Both the position numbers and the translations under genes were made by a program. The notes beneath the pieces were generated by a model. That model was not told where the DNA came from, did no database searches, and saw only the letters and a program-made list of their open reading frames with translations. From Streptomonospora sp. PA3 (GTDB taxonomy: Bacteria; Actinomycetota; Actinomycetes; Streptosporangiales; Streptosporangiaceae), in assembly GCF_009728995.1 (NCBI RefSeq), contig NZ_VTZW01000008.1, forward strand, positions 62,001 through 126,000: 64,000 nt of DNA. The letters run 5' to 3'. Numbering within the stretch: position 1 is the first letter of the stretch; every line of letters starts with the position of its first letter. Shown here piece by piece: positions 40,693-48,481 of this stretch.

Positions 40693-41184
40693 CTGAGCGC
40701 CAAGCAGACCCCGGCCACGGTCGCGGCCGGGCGCGCCGGAATCGGGTTCCGGCTCCACACCTACGAGGCCGGCGGTGCGGCCGGCCAGGGCTCCTCCTAC
40801 GGCACCGGGGCCGCCGACGCCCTGGGCGCCGACCGGCGGCGGGTGTTCAAGACCCTGGTGGCCGACGTCGACGGGCGCCTGGCGGTGGGCGTGGTGCCGG
40901 TCTCGGGCGGACTCGACCTCAAGGCCCTGGCGGCCGCGGTCGGCGGCAAGCGCGCGGCGATGGCCGACCCCCGCGACGCCGAGCGCGCCACCGGCTACGT
41001 GGTCGGCGGGATAAGCCCGCTGGGCGGCCGCAAGCGGCTGCGTACCGTCGTCGACTCCTCGGTAGCCGAACACGAGACCGTGTTCGTCTCGGCCGGGCGC
41101 CGCGGCCTGCAACTGGAGCTGGCCCCCGACGACCTGCTCCGCGCGGCCGACGCCATCACCGCCCCCATCGCGGCCCCCGGCTGA
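40693..41184 (+). CDS. ybaK: Cys-tRNA(Pro)/Cys-tRNA deacylase YbaK
   Basis: 163 residues. Hydrolyses mischarged Cys-tRNA(Pro). RVFKTLVADVDG (catalytic Lys region), LAVGVVPVSGGLDLKALA, MADPRDAERATGYVVGGISPLGG and VSAGRRGLQLELAPDDL align along the whole E. coli family. Start: from the in-frame stop at 40630-40632 to GTG 40843 there is no ATG, GTG or TTG, and GTG 40843 would delete the first 50 residues of the domain. CTG 40693 stands 5 nt after a perfect GGAGG (40683-40687) and gives the normal N-terminus (SAKQTPATVAA...). A CTG start is therefore proposed. Confidence 0.88.
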   Translation: MSAKQTPATVAAGRAGIGFRLHTYEAGGAAGQGSSYGTGAADALGADRRRVFKTLVADVDGRLAVGVVPVSGGLDLKALAAAVGGKRAAMADPRDAERATGYVVGGISPLGGRKRLRTVVDSSVAEHETVFVSAGRRGLQLELAPDDLLRAADAITAPIAAPG

Positions 41185-41338
41185 GGGCCTCCCGCGCCCC
41201 GCACCGCCGCCGGCGCAACCCCGGCCGCAGCGGTGATCGGTGTGCGGGCGAGGGCCCGCGGCCCCTTTCCTCGGTGCGCCTTCGGACTTACGGTTGTCTC
41301 ACCGAGGTGAATACAGCGGGGCGCGTGAAGGAGGCGCG

Positions 41339-42475
41339 ATGGTCGCCGGGACGGTGTTGAGCGCGACGCTGGGCTACCTGGCCATCGCCGCCTGCTACCT
41401 CGCGACCCGCTGGTCCTATGCGCGCATCCGCCGCGCCGGACCGCAGCGCCCGCCCGTGGGTCCCGAGGACCTCGACGCCTTCGACCTGGCCATGCTCGCC
41501 GGCGGGCGCCAGCGCATGGGCGAGGTGGCGCTGGCGGAACTGTACCTGAGCGGGCGCGCGGTCGCGCGGGGCCACGGGCTGGTGTCCCGGCCCCAGCAGG
41601 CCGAGCCCCGGGCCGCGCGGCTGTCGCCGGCGCCCTTTGCCCGGCTGCTGGACGTCCGCCTGGAATCGTCCCGGTCGGTCGCGGCCGACCTGCTGGTCCG
41701 CCTGGCGGCCAAGGCCGATCCGGCCACGTCCGTGCTGTGGCGGCTGCGCCGCCTGGGGCTGTTCCTGGCGCCCGAGCGCCTGGGGCGGGTGTCCGTGGTG
41801 CGCCACGCCGCCTGGGGGCTGCACATGCTCATCGGAGCGGTGGGCGTGCTGGCCGGCGGCGGCGCGGTGCTGTGGGCGATGATCCCCGAGGGCGAGCGGA
41901 TCGACGCGGTGCCGCTGGTGTTCGCCGCGGTGCTCATCGTCTACCCGTCCACGGTCTATGTGCTGGGGCGGCTCATCGGCGGGATGCAGGGCGCGGTCGC
42001 CACGGCGGCCGCGGTCACCGCCGCCGCGGTGCCCGTGGTGCCGCAGCCGCGCATCCTCGCGGCCGGGCTGGGCCTGCTCGCGGGCTGGTCGCTGCTCCAC
42101 GGCCTCTATCGGCTCACGGGCGGCAAGCTGGGGCCGCGCACCGCCGCCGGCGACGCGCTGCTGGCGGAGGCCGAGGCGGATCCCGAGGGCGCCGGCGCGA
42201 CCGAGACCGCCTTGCGGTGCACGGCGCTGCTGGGCTTCCGTGCGCTGCGCCGCGGACCGCGCGCCTACGGGCGCCGGCTGCGGCCGCCGGAGTGCGCGGA
42301 GTTCGCCGCGGTGGCGTCGTTCGCGGCGGCCTGCGGCAGCGGCGTGGGCCAGCCCAACAGCGGCCTGGGCGGCAACTTCGGCGGCGACGGCGGAACCGGC
42401 GACTGGGGCGGCGAGGGCGCCGCTCCCCCGGCGGCCCGGCGGCGGCCCGGCGGCGGAGCGGAGCCGGCCGCCTGA
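41339..42475 (+). CDS. TIGR04222-like membrane protein
   Basis: 378 residues, ATG 41339 with AAGGAGG upstream. One N-terminal helix (about 5-22), a cytoplasmic region with EDLDAFDLAMLAGGRQRMGEVALAELYLSGR, then three or four helices (160-280) and a Gly-rich C-terminus (GGNFGGDGGTGDWGGEG). The 'LAGG...VALAxLxxxGR' motif and glycine-rich tail are characteristic of TIGR04222 proteins, whose function is unknown. Single gene. Confidence 0.65.
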   Translation: MVAGTVLSATLGYLAIAACYLATRWSYARIRRAGPQRPPVGPEDLDAFDLAMLAGGRQRMGEVALAELYLSGRAVARGHGLVSRPQQAEPRAARLSPAPFARLLDVRLESSRSVAADLLVRLAAKADPATSVLWRLRRLGLFLAPERLGRVSVVRHAAWGLHMLIGAVGVLAGGGAVLWAMIPEGERIDAVPLVFAAVLIVYPSTVYVLGRLIGGMQGAVATAAAVTAAAVPVVPQPRILAAGLGLLAGWSLLHGLYRLTGGKLGPRTAAGDALLAEAEADPEGAGATETALRCTALLGFRALRRGPRAYGRRLRPPECAEFAAVASFAAACGSGVGQPNSGLGGNFGGDGGTGDWGGEGAAPPAARRRPGGGAEPAA

Positions 42476-42595
42476 ACGGTGCGCGACCGCTGTGCTCGCA
42501 GGCAGCTCGGCTGCTGCGGCCGCGGCGGCACCCGCAAGGGCTGCGGAGGCGCCGTGGGCGGGCGATGCCAGTCGCCGCTCGGCGCGGCGCGGGGT

Positions 42596-43258
42596 TCAGC
42601 CGGTACCGTCCTCGCGGCGTTCGGTTCCGGCCGACTCGGAGGGCTCGGCCGCGCGGCCGTCCCCGGTCTCCGGCTCGGCACCGGACGCGCCGGCCTCGCG
42701 CTGCGCGTCCTGGGCTGTCGACCGGCGCTGCGCGGGCAGGTCACCGCGCCACAGGCTCACCGCGTCGAAAAGCCCGTACTGCAGCACGGCCACGAACGGC
42801 CAGGCCACCAGGGCGCTGAGCGCGTGCAGCCGCAGCCCCGAGCGGATGACCTCACCCGGTTCGGCGGCCTCCACCGCCCGCTGGAAGTCGCCGGCGTCGA
42901 TCAGCGTGCCCACCTGCCAGGCGGCGAGCGAGCCGATGGCCGACCCCGCGGCCATGCCCAGCAGGCAGGCCATCCGCAGGTCCGTGGCGTCGCGCGCGGC
43001 CAGCCGGTACTGCAGCAGGTAGACGCCGTAGCCGCACAGCAGCCCGGCGCCCATCATGATCAGTGTGAAGTAGCCGTCGACCGCGAAGTTGGTCTCGGAG
43101 ACGGGAAAGGGCAGGATCCCGCCGTCGCGGCCGACGGTGACCCGCGGCCGCGGGGCCAGCAGCCACCACAGCAGGCCCAGCGGAACACCGAGCGCCGCCG
43201 TGCAGCCGAGGACGGCCCCTCCCACGGCGAATCTCCGGCGCAGCATCCAGCGCCGCAC
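42596..43258 (-). CDS. Hypothetical four-helix membrane protein
   Basis: About 220 residues. Helices near 15-40, 60-82, 95-115 and 140-165, with a conserved-looking DGGILPFPVSETNFAVDGYFTLIMMGAG exposed segment; acidic disordered C-terminus. Family not recognised. Start is unsettled: GTG 43258 (VRRWMLRRR) or ATG 43246 lack a good ribosome site, while a strong AAAGGAG at 43284-43290 is 7 nt before an ATC codon in frame. Upstream ATG codons would overlap the divergent DUF664 gene. Confidence 0.6.
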   Translation of the reverse strand: MRRWMLRRRFAVGGAVLGCTAALGVPLGLLWWLLAPRPRVTVGRDGGILPFPVSETNFAVDGYFTLIMMGAGLLCGYGVYLLQYRLAARDATDLRMACLLGMAAGSAIGSLAAWQVGTLIDAGDFQRAVEAAEPGEVIRSGLRLHALSALVAWPFVAVLQYGLFDAVSLWRGDLPAQRRSTAQDAQREAGASGAEPETGDGRAAEPSESAGTERREDGTG

Positions 43259-43352
43259 CCCCTTGTCCGGTTCGATCGCTGAGCTCCTTTCCAGCTCCCG
43301 CGGCGGGAAAACCCCTGGTGCCCCGGCCGGAGCGCGGCCCACAATGGCGCGC

Positions 43353-43916
43353 ATGACACCGACTGCGGGCGAGGCCCGATCCGCACCGGCCGGCAGCGCG
43401 GCCGCCACCCCTGCACCGCCCGCACCCAGATCGCCGGCCCCGACAGCGGCCGACGAGCGCACCATGCTCATGTCCTGGCTGGACTGGCACCGCTCAACGG
43501 TATGGGAGAAGTGCGCCGGTCTCACCGCCGACCTCGCTCGGTCCACCCCGCTGCCGACCTCGCCGCTGATGTCTGTGGGCGGGGTGGTCGCCCACCTGCG
43601 CTGGGTGGAGGCCGCCTGGTTCGAGATCTGCCTGCTGGGCCGCCCCGACCGGGGACACTACACCGCCGCCGACCCCGACGCGGAGTGGCGCGGGGGCCGG
43701 CGCCCGCTGGGCGAACTGCTGGCGGAGTACGCCGAGCAGTGCGAGCGCTCGCGGGAGATCACCGCGCGGCTGGGGATGGACGACTCCGGGCGGGCGCTCG
43801 ACGGCCGTACCGTGACGCTGCGCTGGGTGCTGGTGCACATGATCGAGGAGACCGCACGCCACAACGGACACCTGGACCTCCTGCGCGAGCTGGCCGACGG
43901 CACCACCGGGGAGTGA
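43353..43916 (+). CDS. DinB/DUF664 family protein
   Basis: About 187 residues. After a 30-residue Ala/Pro-rich N-terminus comes a four-helix DinB-like domain: LMSWLDWHRSTVWEKCAGL, GGVVAHLRWVEAAWFE (first His), and VHMIEETARHNGHLDLLRE (second and third His). The three histidines can bind metal; DUF664 members are probable mycothiol-dependent transferases (family knowledge). Start is ATG 43353; ATG 43344 is also in frame. Convergent with the PadR gene. Confidence 0.82.
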   Translation: MTPTAGEARSAPAGSAAATPAPPAPRSPAPTAADERTMLMSWLDWHRSTVWEKCAGLTADLARSTPLPTSPLMSVGGVVAHLRWVEAAWFEICLLGRPDRGHYTAADPDAEWRGGRRPLGELLAEYAEQCERSREITARLGMDDSGRALDGRTVTLRWVLVHMIEETARHNGHLDLLRELADGTTGE

Positions 43917-44064
43917 AGGCGGCGAGGACGGGCGGAGGGCTGAGCCCGCGCGGGTCGGTACCGGTGCCCGCCGGTGCAGCATGCGACGAGGGCGGCGCGT
44001 CCGGGTGGCGTTCGGGTGCGCCTCGTCCACCCGAGCTCCCGGACCGAAACCCCGCATGCCCGAT
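43917..44064. other. Convergent intergenic region
   Basis: First part of a 309-base gap between the DUF664 and PadR stops (43917-44225). Nothing recognisable except the repeat that follows at 44065-44163. Confidence 0.4.
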
Positions 44065-44163
44065 TTAATCTAACTCTCCGCGCCAATCTTGCACCTGTAG
44101 TCATTGTTAGCGATCACAAGTGGTCACAGGTACAAGATCACCGCCGCTGGGGGCACCGACCGC
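44065..44163. repeat. 95-bp palindromic dispersed element, copy B
   Basis: Inverted relative to copy A (20928-21024). Core 44086-44139: ATCTTGCACCTGTAGTCATT at the left and GGTCACAGGTACAAGATC at the right, centre GTTAGCGATCACAAG. Core bases differ from copy A at about ten positions, mostly in ways that change one arm only, and related sequence extends roughly 20 bp on either side. It lies between two convergent genes. Confidence 0.85.
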
Positions 44164-44225
44164 GCGGAAATCACCGGAGTCCGCCCTTGACCCGGCAAAA
44201 TCCGCGCGCTCGACGCCCCCGCGGC

Positions 44226-45104
44226 TCAGCGCGGGCCGTCCGGCCCCCCGTCCTCGTCGGCGGGCTCATCGCCCTGCGGAGACTCGTCGTCCTCCGGAGA
44301 CTCGTCATCCTCGGCGAGGATGCGGTAGAGGCCGCGCTTGCTCTCGGCGAGCAGCCGCTTGGCGCGCGCGACCTGCTCGTCGGTTCCGGCCTGGGCGACC
44401 TGGGCGGCGGCCGCGGCGAGCTGGTAGGCCAGCGAGCTGATCTCGCCGTAGCGGGCCTGGGCGTCCTCGTGCTCCTCCGACACCGCCTCCCAGGGCGGGG
44501 TGAGGCCGGCGGCGTTGCGCTCGATGTAGTCGTGGCCGTCGTCGGTCAACTCGAAGGGGCGGCGCCGGCCCGCACCGGTGTTCTCGGCGGGGCGGACCAG
44601 GCCCTCGTCCTCCAACTGCTGCAGCATCGGATACACCGATCCCGGGCTGGGGCGCCAGGCGTTGCCGCTGCGTTCGCGACCTTCGCGGATGATCTCGTAG
44701 CCGCTGCGCGGCTCTTCGGCCAGCAGCAGCAGGATTCCGGTGCGGACGTCGCCGCGGCGCACCCGCGACCCGCCGCGGCGCCGGCGCCCGCCTCCGCCGC
44801 CGAACGGGCCGAAGGGCCCGTGCGGGAACGGCATCGCGCCCCAGGGCGGCCCCGGCGGCATCGGAGGCGGCGGGACGCCCGGACCGCGCGGGACCTGCGC
44901 CCAGTGCGCCATCGGCTCGGACTCCGGACCCTCGCCGCGGTGGAAGCCGCGCGGGCCGCACCAGTCGGCGCGGGCGCGGAGCTTCGCGGCCTCGCCGGTC
45001 CAGTCGCCGGCCGCTTCGCCGTACTCCGCGCGGAGGCGGCGGGCGGCGCGCTTGCGCATACCGGCACGCTCCCCCCAGCCCCACGGCATCGACATCGCAG
45101 TCAT
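44226..45104 (-). CDS. PadR family transcriptional regulator
   Basis: 292 residues. A long unusual N-terminal region (1-120) contains a Gly/Pro stretch (GVPPPPMPPGPPWG) and a basic patch (GGGGGRRRRGGSRVRRG). The PadR winged helix follows: ILLLLAEEPRSGYEIIREG, PSPGSVYPMLQQLEDEGLV, RPFELTDDGHDYIERN. The C-terminal helical region probably dimerises. Start ATG 45104 with GGGGAG 5 nt upstream. A perfect inverted repeat 36 bp upstream (45140-45167) is probably its own operator. Confidence 0.9.
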   Translation of the reverse strand: MTAMSMPWGWGERAGMRKRAARRLRAEYGEAAGDWTGEAAKLRARADWCGPRGFHRGEGPESEPMAHWAQVPRGPGVPPPPMPPGPPWGAMPFPHGPFGPFGGGGGRRRRGGSRVRRGDVRTGILLLLAEEPRSGYEIIREGRERSGNAWRPSPGSVYPMLQQLEDEGLVRPAENTGAGRRRPFELTDDGHDYIERNAAGLTPPWEAVSEEHEDAQARYGEISSLAYQLAAAAAQVAQAGTDEQVARAKRLLAESKRGLYRILAEDDESPEDDESPQGDEPADEDGGPDGPR

Positions 45105-45139
45105 CACGTCTCCCCGTACCAATCGACACTGTCTAACCT

Positions 45140-45167
45140 ATCTCGATACCGATCGTTCTATCGAGAT
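45140..45167. promoter_or_regulatory. PadR operator candidate
   Basis: ATCTCGATA - 10 nt - TATCGAGAT, a perfect 9-bp inverted repeat in an AT-rich stretch (45125-45190) between padR and the divergent hydrolase gene. It could control both. Confidence 0.7.
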
Positions 45168-45354
45168 ACTTAGAAGATATATTTATAACTCGGGTCGGTC
45201 AACAGCCGGGAGGGGGCCACCCGCGCCCCGGCATCGCTACGGAACTGTTCACTCGCCGATCTTCGCGGTGACGCCCGGCGGTGGCACTGTGGGACGGCGT
45301 CGGGCCCGCACGGCCCGGCGCCACCGGCGATCCCGGCTCGGAAAGGACCCCCGC

Positions 45355-46611
45355 ATGCCCCGCACCCGTTCGCGCACCCGCTGCGCTGCTCTCGCGCTCT
45401 CCGCGGCCCTGGCCTGCACGCCGGCCGCCTCCCCCGCCGCGCACGCCGACCCCGGCGGCCCCGGAGACCACGCCGACGGCGGCGTGCGCTTCGCGACGTT
45501 CAACGCCTCGCTGAACAGATCCGAGCAGGGCGAGCTGATCGCGGACCTGTCGGGGCCCGGCGACGAGCAGGCCCAGGCCGCCGCCGAGGTCATCCAGCGC
45601 ACGCGCCCCGACGTGCTGCTGGTCAACGAGTTCGACTACGACGCCCGCGGCCGCGCCGCCGAGCTGTTCCAGCGCAACTACCTCTCCCGGCCGCAGAACG
45701 GCGCCGAGCCCATCCGCTACCGGTACCGCTACACCGCGCCGAGCAACACCGGCGTGGCCTCCGGGCTGGACCTGAACAACGACGGCCGCGTCGTCACCGA
45801 GCCCGGCGCCCCCGGCTACGGCGACGACGCCTACGGCTTCGGCGCGTTCCCCGGCCAGTACGGGATGGCGGTCTACTCCCGGTACCCCGTCGACCGCGAG
45901 GCCGTGCGCACCTTCCAGACCTTCCGCTGGGCCGACATGCCCGGCGCGATGCTGCCCACCGACCCCGCGACCGGCGAGGACTTCTACTCCGAAAAGGAGC
46001 AGCGGGTGCTGCGGCTGTCCTCCAAGAGCCACTGGGACGTGCCCGTCCGCATCGGCCGCGGCAGGCCCGTGCACCTGCTGGCCTCCCACCCCACCCCGCC
46101 GTCCTTCGACGGCCCCGAGCAGCGCAACGTCGCACGCAACCACGACGAGAACCGGTTCTTCGCCGACTACGTCTCCCCGCACCGCAGCGGCTACATCTAC
46201 GACGACCGCGGCCGGCGCGGCGGGCTGCGGCCCGGCGCCCGGTTCGTGATCGCCGGCGACCTCAACGCCGACCCCAACGACGGCGACGGACACCCGCGCG
46301 CCACCCTGCAACTGATGGAGGCCCACCGCGTCAACGGCGGGCTGAAGCCCGCCAGCGAGGGCGCGCCGCAGGCCGCCGCGGAGCAGGGCGGCGCCAACGC
46401 CGAGCACACGGGAGACCCGGCCTACGACACCGCCGACTTCGGCGACGTCCCCGGACCCGGCAACCTGCGCGTGGACTATGTGCTGCCCTCCCGCGGCCTG
46501 CCGGTGCGCGGCACGGGCGTGTTCTGGCCCGCCGCGGGCGATCCGGGTGCCCAGGCCGCCGCGCAGGCGTCCGACCACCGCCTGGTCTGGCTCGATCTGC
46601 GCCTGCGCTGA
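45355..46611 (+). CDS. Secreted endonuclease/exonuclease/phosphatase-fold hydrolase
   Basis: 418 residues. Signal peptide 1-31 (ALALSAALACTPAASPAAHA). EEP fold: RFATFNASLNR (metal-site Asn), LVNEFDYD (metal-binding Glu), HLLASHPTPPS (catalytic His), FVIAGDLNADPNDGDG (Asp/Asn pair) and the final SDHRLVWLDL (catalytic Asp-His). Substrate unknown: nuclease, phosphodiesterase or phospholipid phosphatase are possible. Start ATG 45355, AAGGA upstream. Divergent from padR. Confidence 0.9.
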   Translation: MPRTRSRTRCAALALSAALACTPAASPAAHADPGGPGDHADGGVRFATFNASLNRSEQGELIADLSGPGDEQAQAAAEVIQRTRPDVLLVNEFDYDARGRAAELFQRNYLSRPQNGAEPIRYRYRYTAPSNTGVASGLDLNNDGRVVTEPGAPGYGDDAYGFGAFPGQYGMAVYSRYPVDREAVRTFQTFRWADMPGAMLPTDPATGEDFYSEKEQRVLRLSSKSHWDVPVRIGRGRPVHLLASHPTPPSFDGPEQRNVARNHDENRFFADYVSPHRSGYIYDDRGRRGGLRPGARFVIAGDLNADPNDGDGHPRATLQLMEAHRVNGGLKPASEGAPQAAAEQGGANAEHTGDPAYDTADFGDVPGPGNLRVDYVLPSRGLPVRGTGVFWPAAGDPGAQAAAQASDHRLVWLDLRLR

Positions 46612-46751
46612 TTCGGCGGGCGGGGAAGTCCCCATCGACCGCGCGGTGCGGTACACGCCGGCCGGCCAAAGTGCCGCGGCGTGTACCGATCCCGCGCGCG
46701 GGTAGCCCTGCACAGACAGACCGCGGCCGCCGGACGGCAACGGGGGTGACC

Positions 46752-47474
46752 ATGGCCGGGTCCGCGAGATCCGGGGCGACGCGGGGAGGCGGGCAGGACC
46801 CGCTCTCCGAGTACCGCCGCCGGCGCGACTTCGCCCGCACCGCCGAGCCCGAGGGCCGCGGCGGCTCCGCGGAGCCGGCCGGGCCCGAGGGCCGCGGCGG
46901 CTCCGCGGAGCCGGCCGGGCCCGAGGGCCCGCTGTTCGTCATCCAGCACCACGTCGCCCGCCGCGAGCACTACGACCTGCGCCTGGAGGTCGACGGCGTG
47001 CTGAAGTCCTGGGCCGTGCCCAAGGGCCCCTCCACCGATCCGGGCGAGAAGCGCCTGGCGGTGCCCACCGAGGACCACCCGATCGACTACGCCGAGTTCG
47101 AGGGCTCCATCCCCGCCGGCGACTACGGCGGCGGCACGATGCTCGTCTGGGACACCGGCACCTACGCCAACACCACCGCCAAGAAGGGGCGGCGGATGAC
47201 CATGGCCGAGGGCCTGGCGCACGGCCACGTCTCCTTCGAGCTGCACGGCCAGAAGCTGACCGGCCGCTTCGCCCTCAACCGCTTCCGTTCCGGCGAGAAC
47301 GGCGAGGAGGAGGCGTGGCTGCTGGTCAAGCAGCGCGACGCCGCCGCCGACCCCCGGCGCGATCCCGTCTCGGCCGAGCCGCAGTCGGTGCGGACCGGGC
47401 GGGTCATCGACGAGGTGGCCGAGGCCGAGGGGCGCACGCTCAAGGGGCGCCCGCGCGAGGAGGGGGGCCGATGA
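46752..47474 (+). CDS. LigD-type 3'-phosphoesterase domain protein
   Basis: 240 residues. FVIQHHVARREHYDLRLE, SWAVPKGPS, IDYAEFEGSIPAGDYGGG and WLLVKQRD are the LigD phosphoesterase (PE) motifs with catalytic His/Asp/Arg. In NHEJ this activity trims 3' phosphates and ribonucleotides. Residues about 34-57 are two copies of EGRGGSAEPAGP, encoded by a 36-bp tandem repeat, a flexible linker. ATG 46752; GTG 46746 possible. The stop overlaps the LigD-polymerase start as ATGA. Confidence 0.9.
   Translation: MAGSARSGATRGGGQDPLSEYRRRRDFARTAEPEGRGGSAEPAGPEGRGGSAEPAGPEGPLFVIQHHVARREHYDLRLEVDGVLKSWAVPKGPSTDPGEKRLAVPTEDHPIDYAEFEGSIPAGDYGGGTMLVWDTGTYANTTAKKGRRMTMAEGLAHGHVSFELHGQKLTGRFALNRFRSGENGEEEAWLLVKQRDAAADPRRDPVSAEPQSVRTGRVIDEVAEAEGRTLKGRPREEGGR
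46851..46922 (+). repeat. 36-bp tandem repeat in the LigD-PE gene
   Basis: Two identical 36-bp units (46851-46886, 46887-46922) and the start of a third. Each encodes E-G-R-G-G-S-A-E-P-A-G-P in frame. Confidence 0.9.
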
Positions 47475-48415
47475 GCGCGGCACCGGTGCGGCTGAAGGCC
47501 GGTCGGCGCACGGTCGAGCTCGGCAATCCCGACAAGGAGCTGTTCGGCGAGGGCGGCGTCACCAAGCGGGAGCTGGCCGAGCACTACCGGGCCGTGGCCG
47601 CGATGATGCTGCCGCACGTGCGCAACCGGCCGCTGGCCCTGCACCGGTTCCCCGACGGCGTCTTCGCCGACGGAGGCACCGAGGGCTTCTTCCAGAAGCG
47701 GCTGCCCGCCCACGCCCCCGACTGGATCGGCGGGGTCGAGGTGCGCCGCGAGCAGGGCGGCAGTATCACCATGGCCGTCTGCGACGACACCGCGAGCCTG
47801 CTCTGGCTCGCCGACCAGGCGGTGGTCACCCTCCACCCCTGGCTGAGCCGCGCCGATGACGTGGAGCGGCCCGACCGCATCGTCATCGACCTCGACCCCT
47901 CGGGCGAGGATTTCGGGCCGGTGCGCGAGGCCGCGCGCGACGTCCGCGCGGGCCTGGAGGAGGTCGGCCTGGTCGGCTTCCTGATGAGCACGGGCTCGCG
48001 GGGTCTGCATGTCGTCGCGCCGATCCGGCCCGAGCAGCCCTTCGACGCGGTGCGCGGGTTCGCCCGCCGCCTCGCCGACGCGGTGGCCCGGCGGCGCCCC
48101 GACACCTACACCACCGAATTCCGCAAGGACAAGCGCGGCGACCGGCTGTTCCTGGACGTGATGCGCAACGCCTACGCCCAGCACGCGGTGGCGCCCTACT
48201 CCGTGCGGGCGCTGCCGGAGGCGCCGGTGGCCGTGCCGCTGGCCTGGGAGGAGCTGGACGGGCTCGCGTCGCCGCGGCAGTGGACGGTGCGCACGCTGGG
48301 CGAGCGGCTCGACCGGCTGGAGGAGGCCGGAGGCGATCCCTGGCGCCAGATGGCCCGCCGCGCCCGCTCGCCGCGCAAGGCGGCCGAGCGGCTGGACAAG
48401 CGGGAACGCACGTGA
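47471..48415 (+). CDS. LigD-type DNA polymerase/primase domain protein
   Basis: 314 residues. Starts LGNPDKELFGEGGVTKRELAEHY; PLALHRFPDGV; catalytic metal Asp pair in IVIDLDPSGEDF; STGSRGLHVVAPI; and the third acidic region in RLFLDVMRN. This archaeo-eukaryotic primase-type polymerase fills gaps at broken ends. The ATP-dependent ligase module of full LigD is absent here and Ku is not in the window, so the NHEJ apparatus is split. ATG 47471, coupled by 4-base overlap to the PE gene. Confidence 0.94.
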   Translation: MSAAPVRLKAGRRTVELGNPDKELFGEGGVTKRELAEHYRAVAAMMLPHVRNRPLALHRFPDGVFADGGTEGFFQKRLPAHAPDWIGGVEVRREQGGSITMAVCDDTASLLWLADQAVVTLHPWLSRADDVERPDRIVIDLDPSGEDFGPVREAARDVRAGLEEVGLVGFLMSTGSRGLHVVAPIRPEQPFDAVRGFARRLADAVARRRPDTYTTEFRKDKRGDRLFLDVMRNAYAQHAVAPYSVRALPEAPVAVPLAWEELDGLASPRQWTVRTLGERLDRLEEAGGDPWRQMARRARSPRKAAERLDKRERT

Positions 48416-48425
48416 GCGGCACGCG

Positions 48426-48459
48426 ACCGCTGCGGCGGCCGAGCGGCCGCCGCAGCGGT
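48426..48459. terminator. Bidirectional terminator hairpin
   Basis: Perfect 15-bp stem ACCGCTGCGGCGGCC / GGCCGCCGCAGCGGT with loop GAGC, between two convergent genes. No U-run. Confidence 0.8.
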
Positions 48460-48481
48460 GCGGTCGTGCAAGGTGCAGCGC

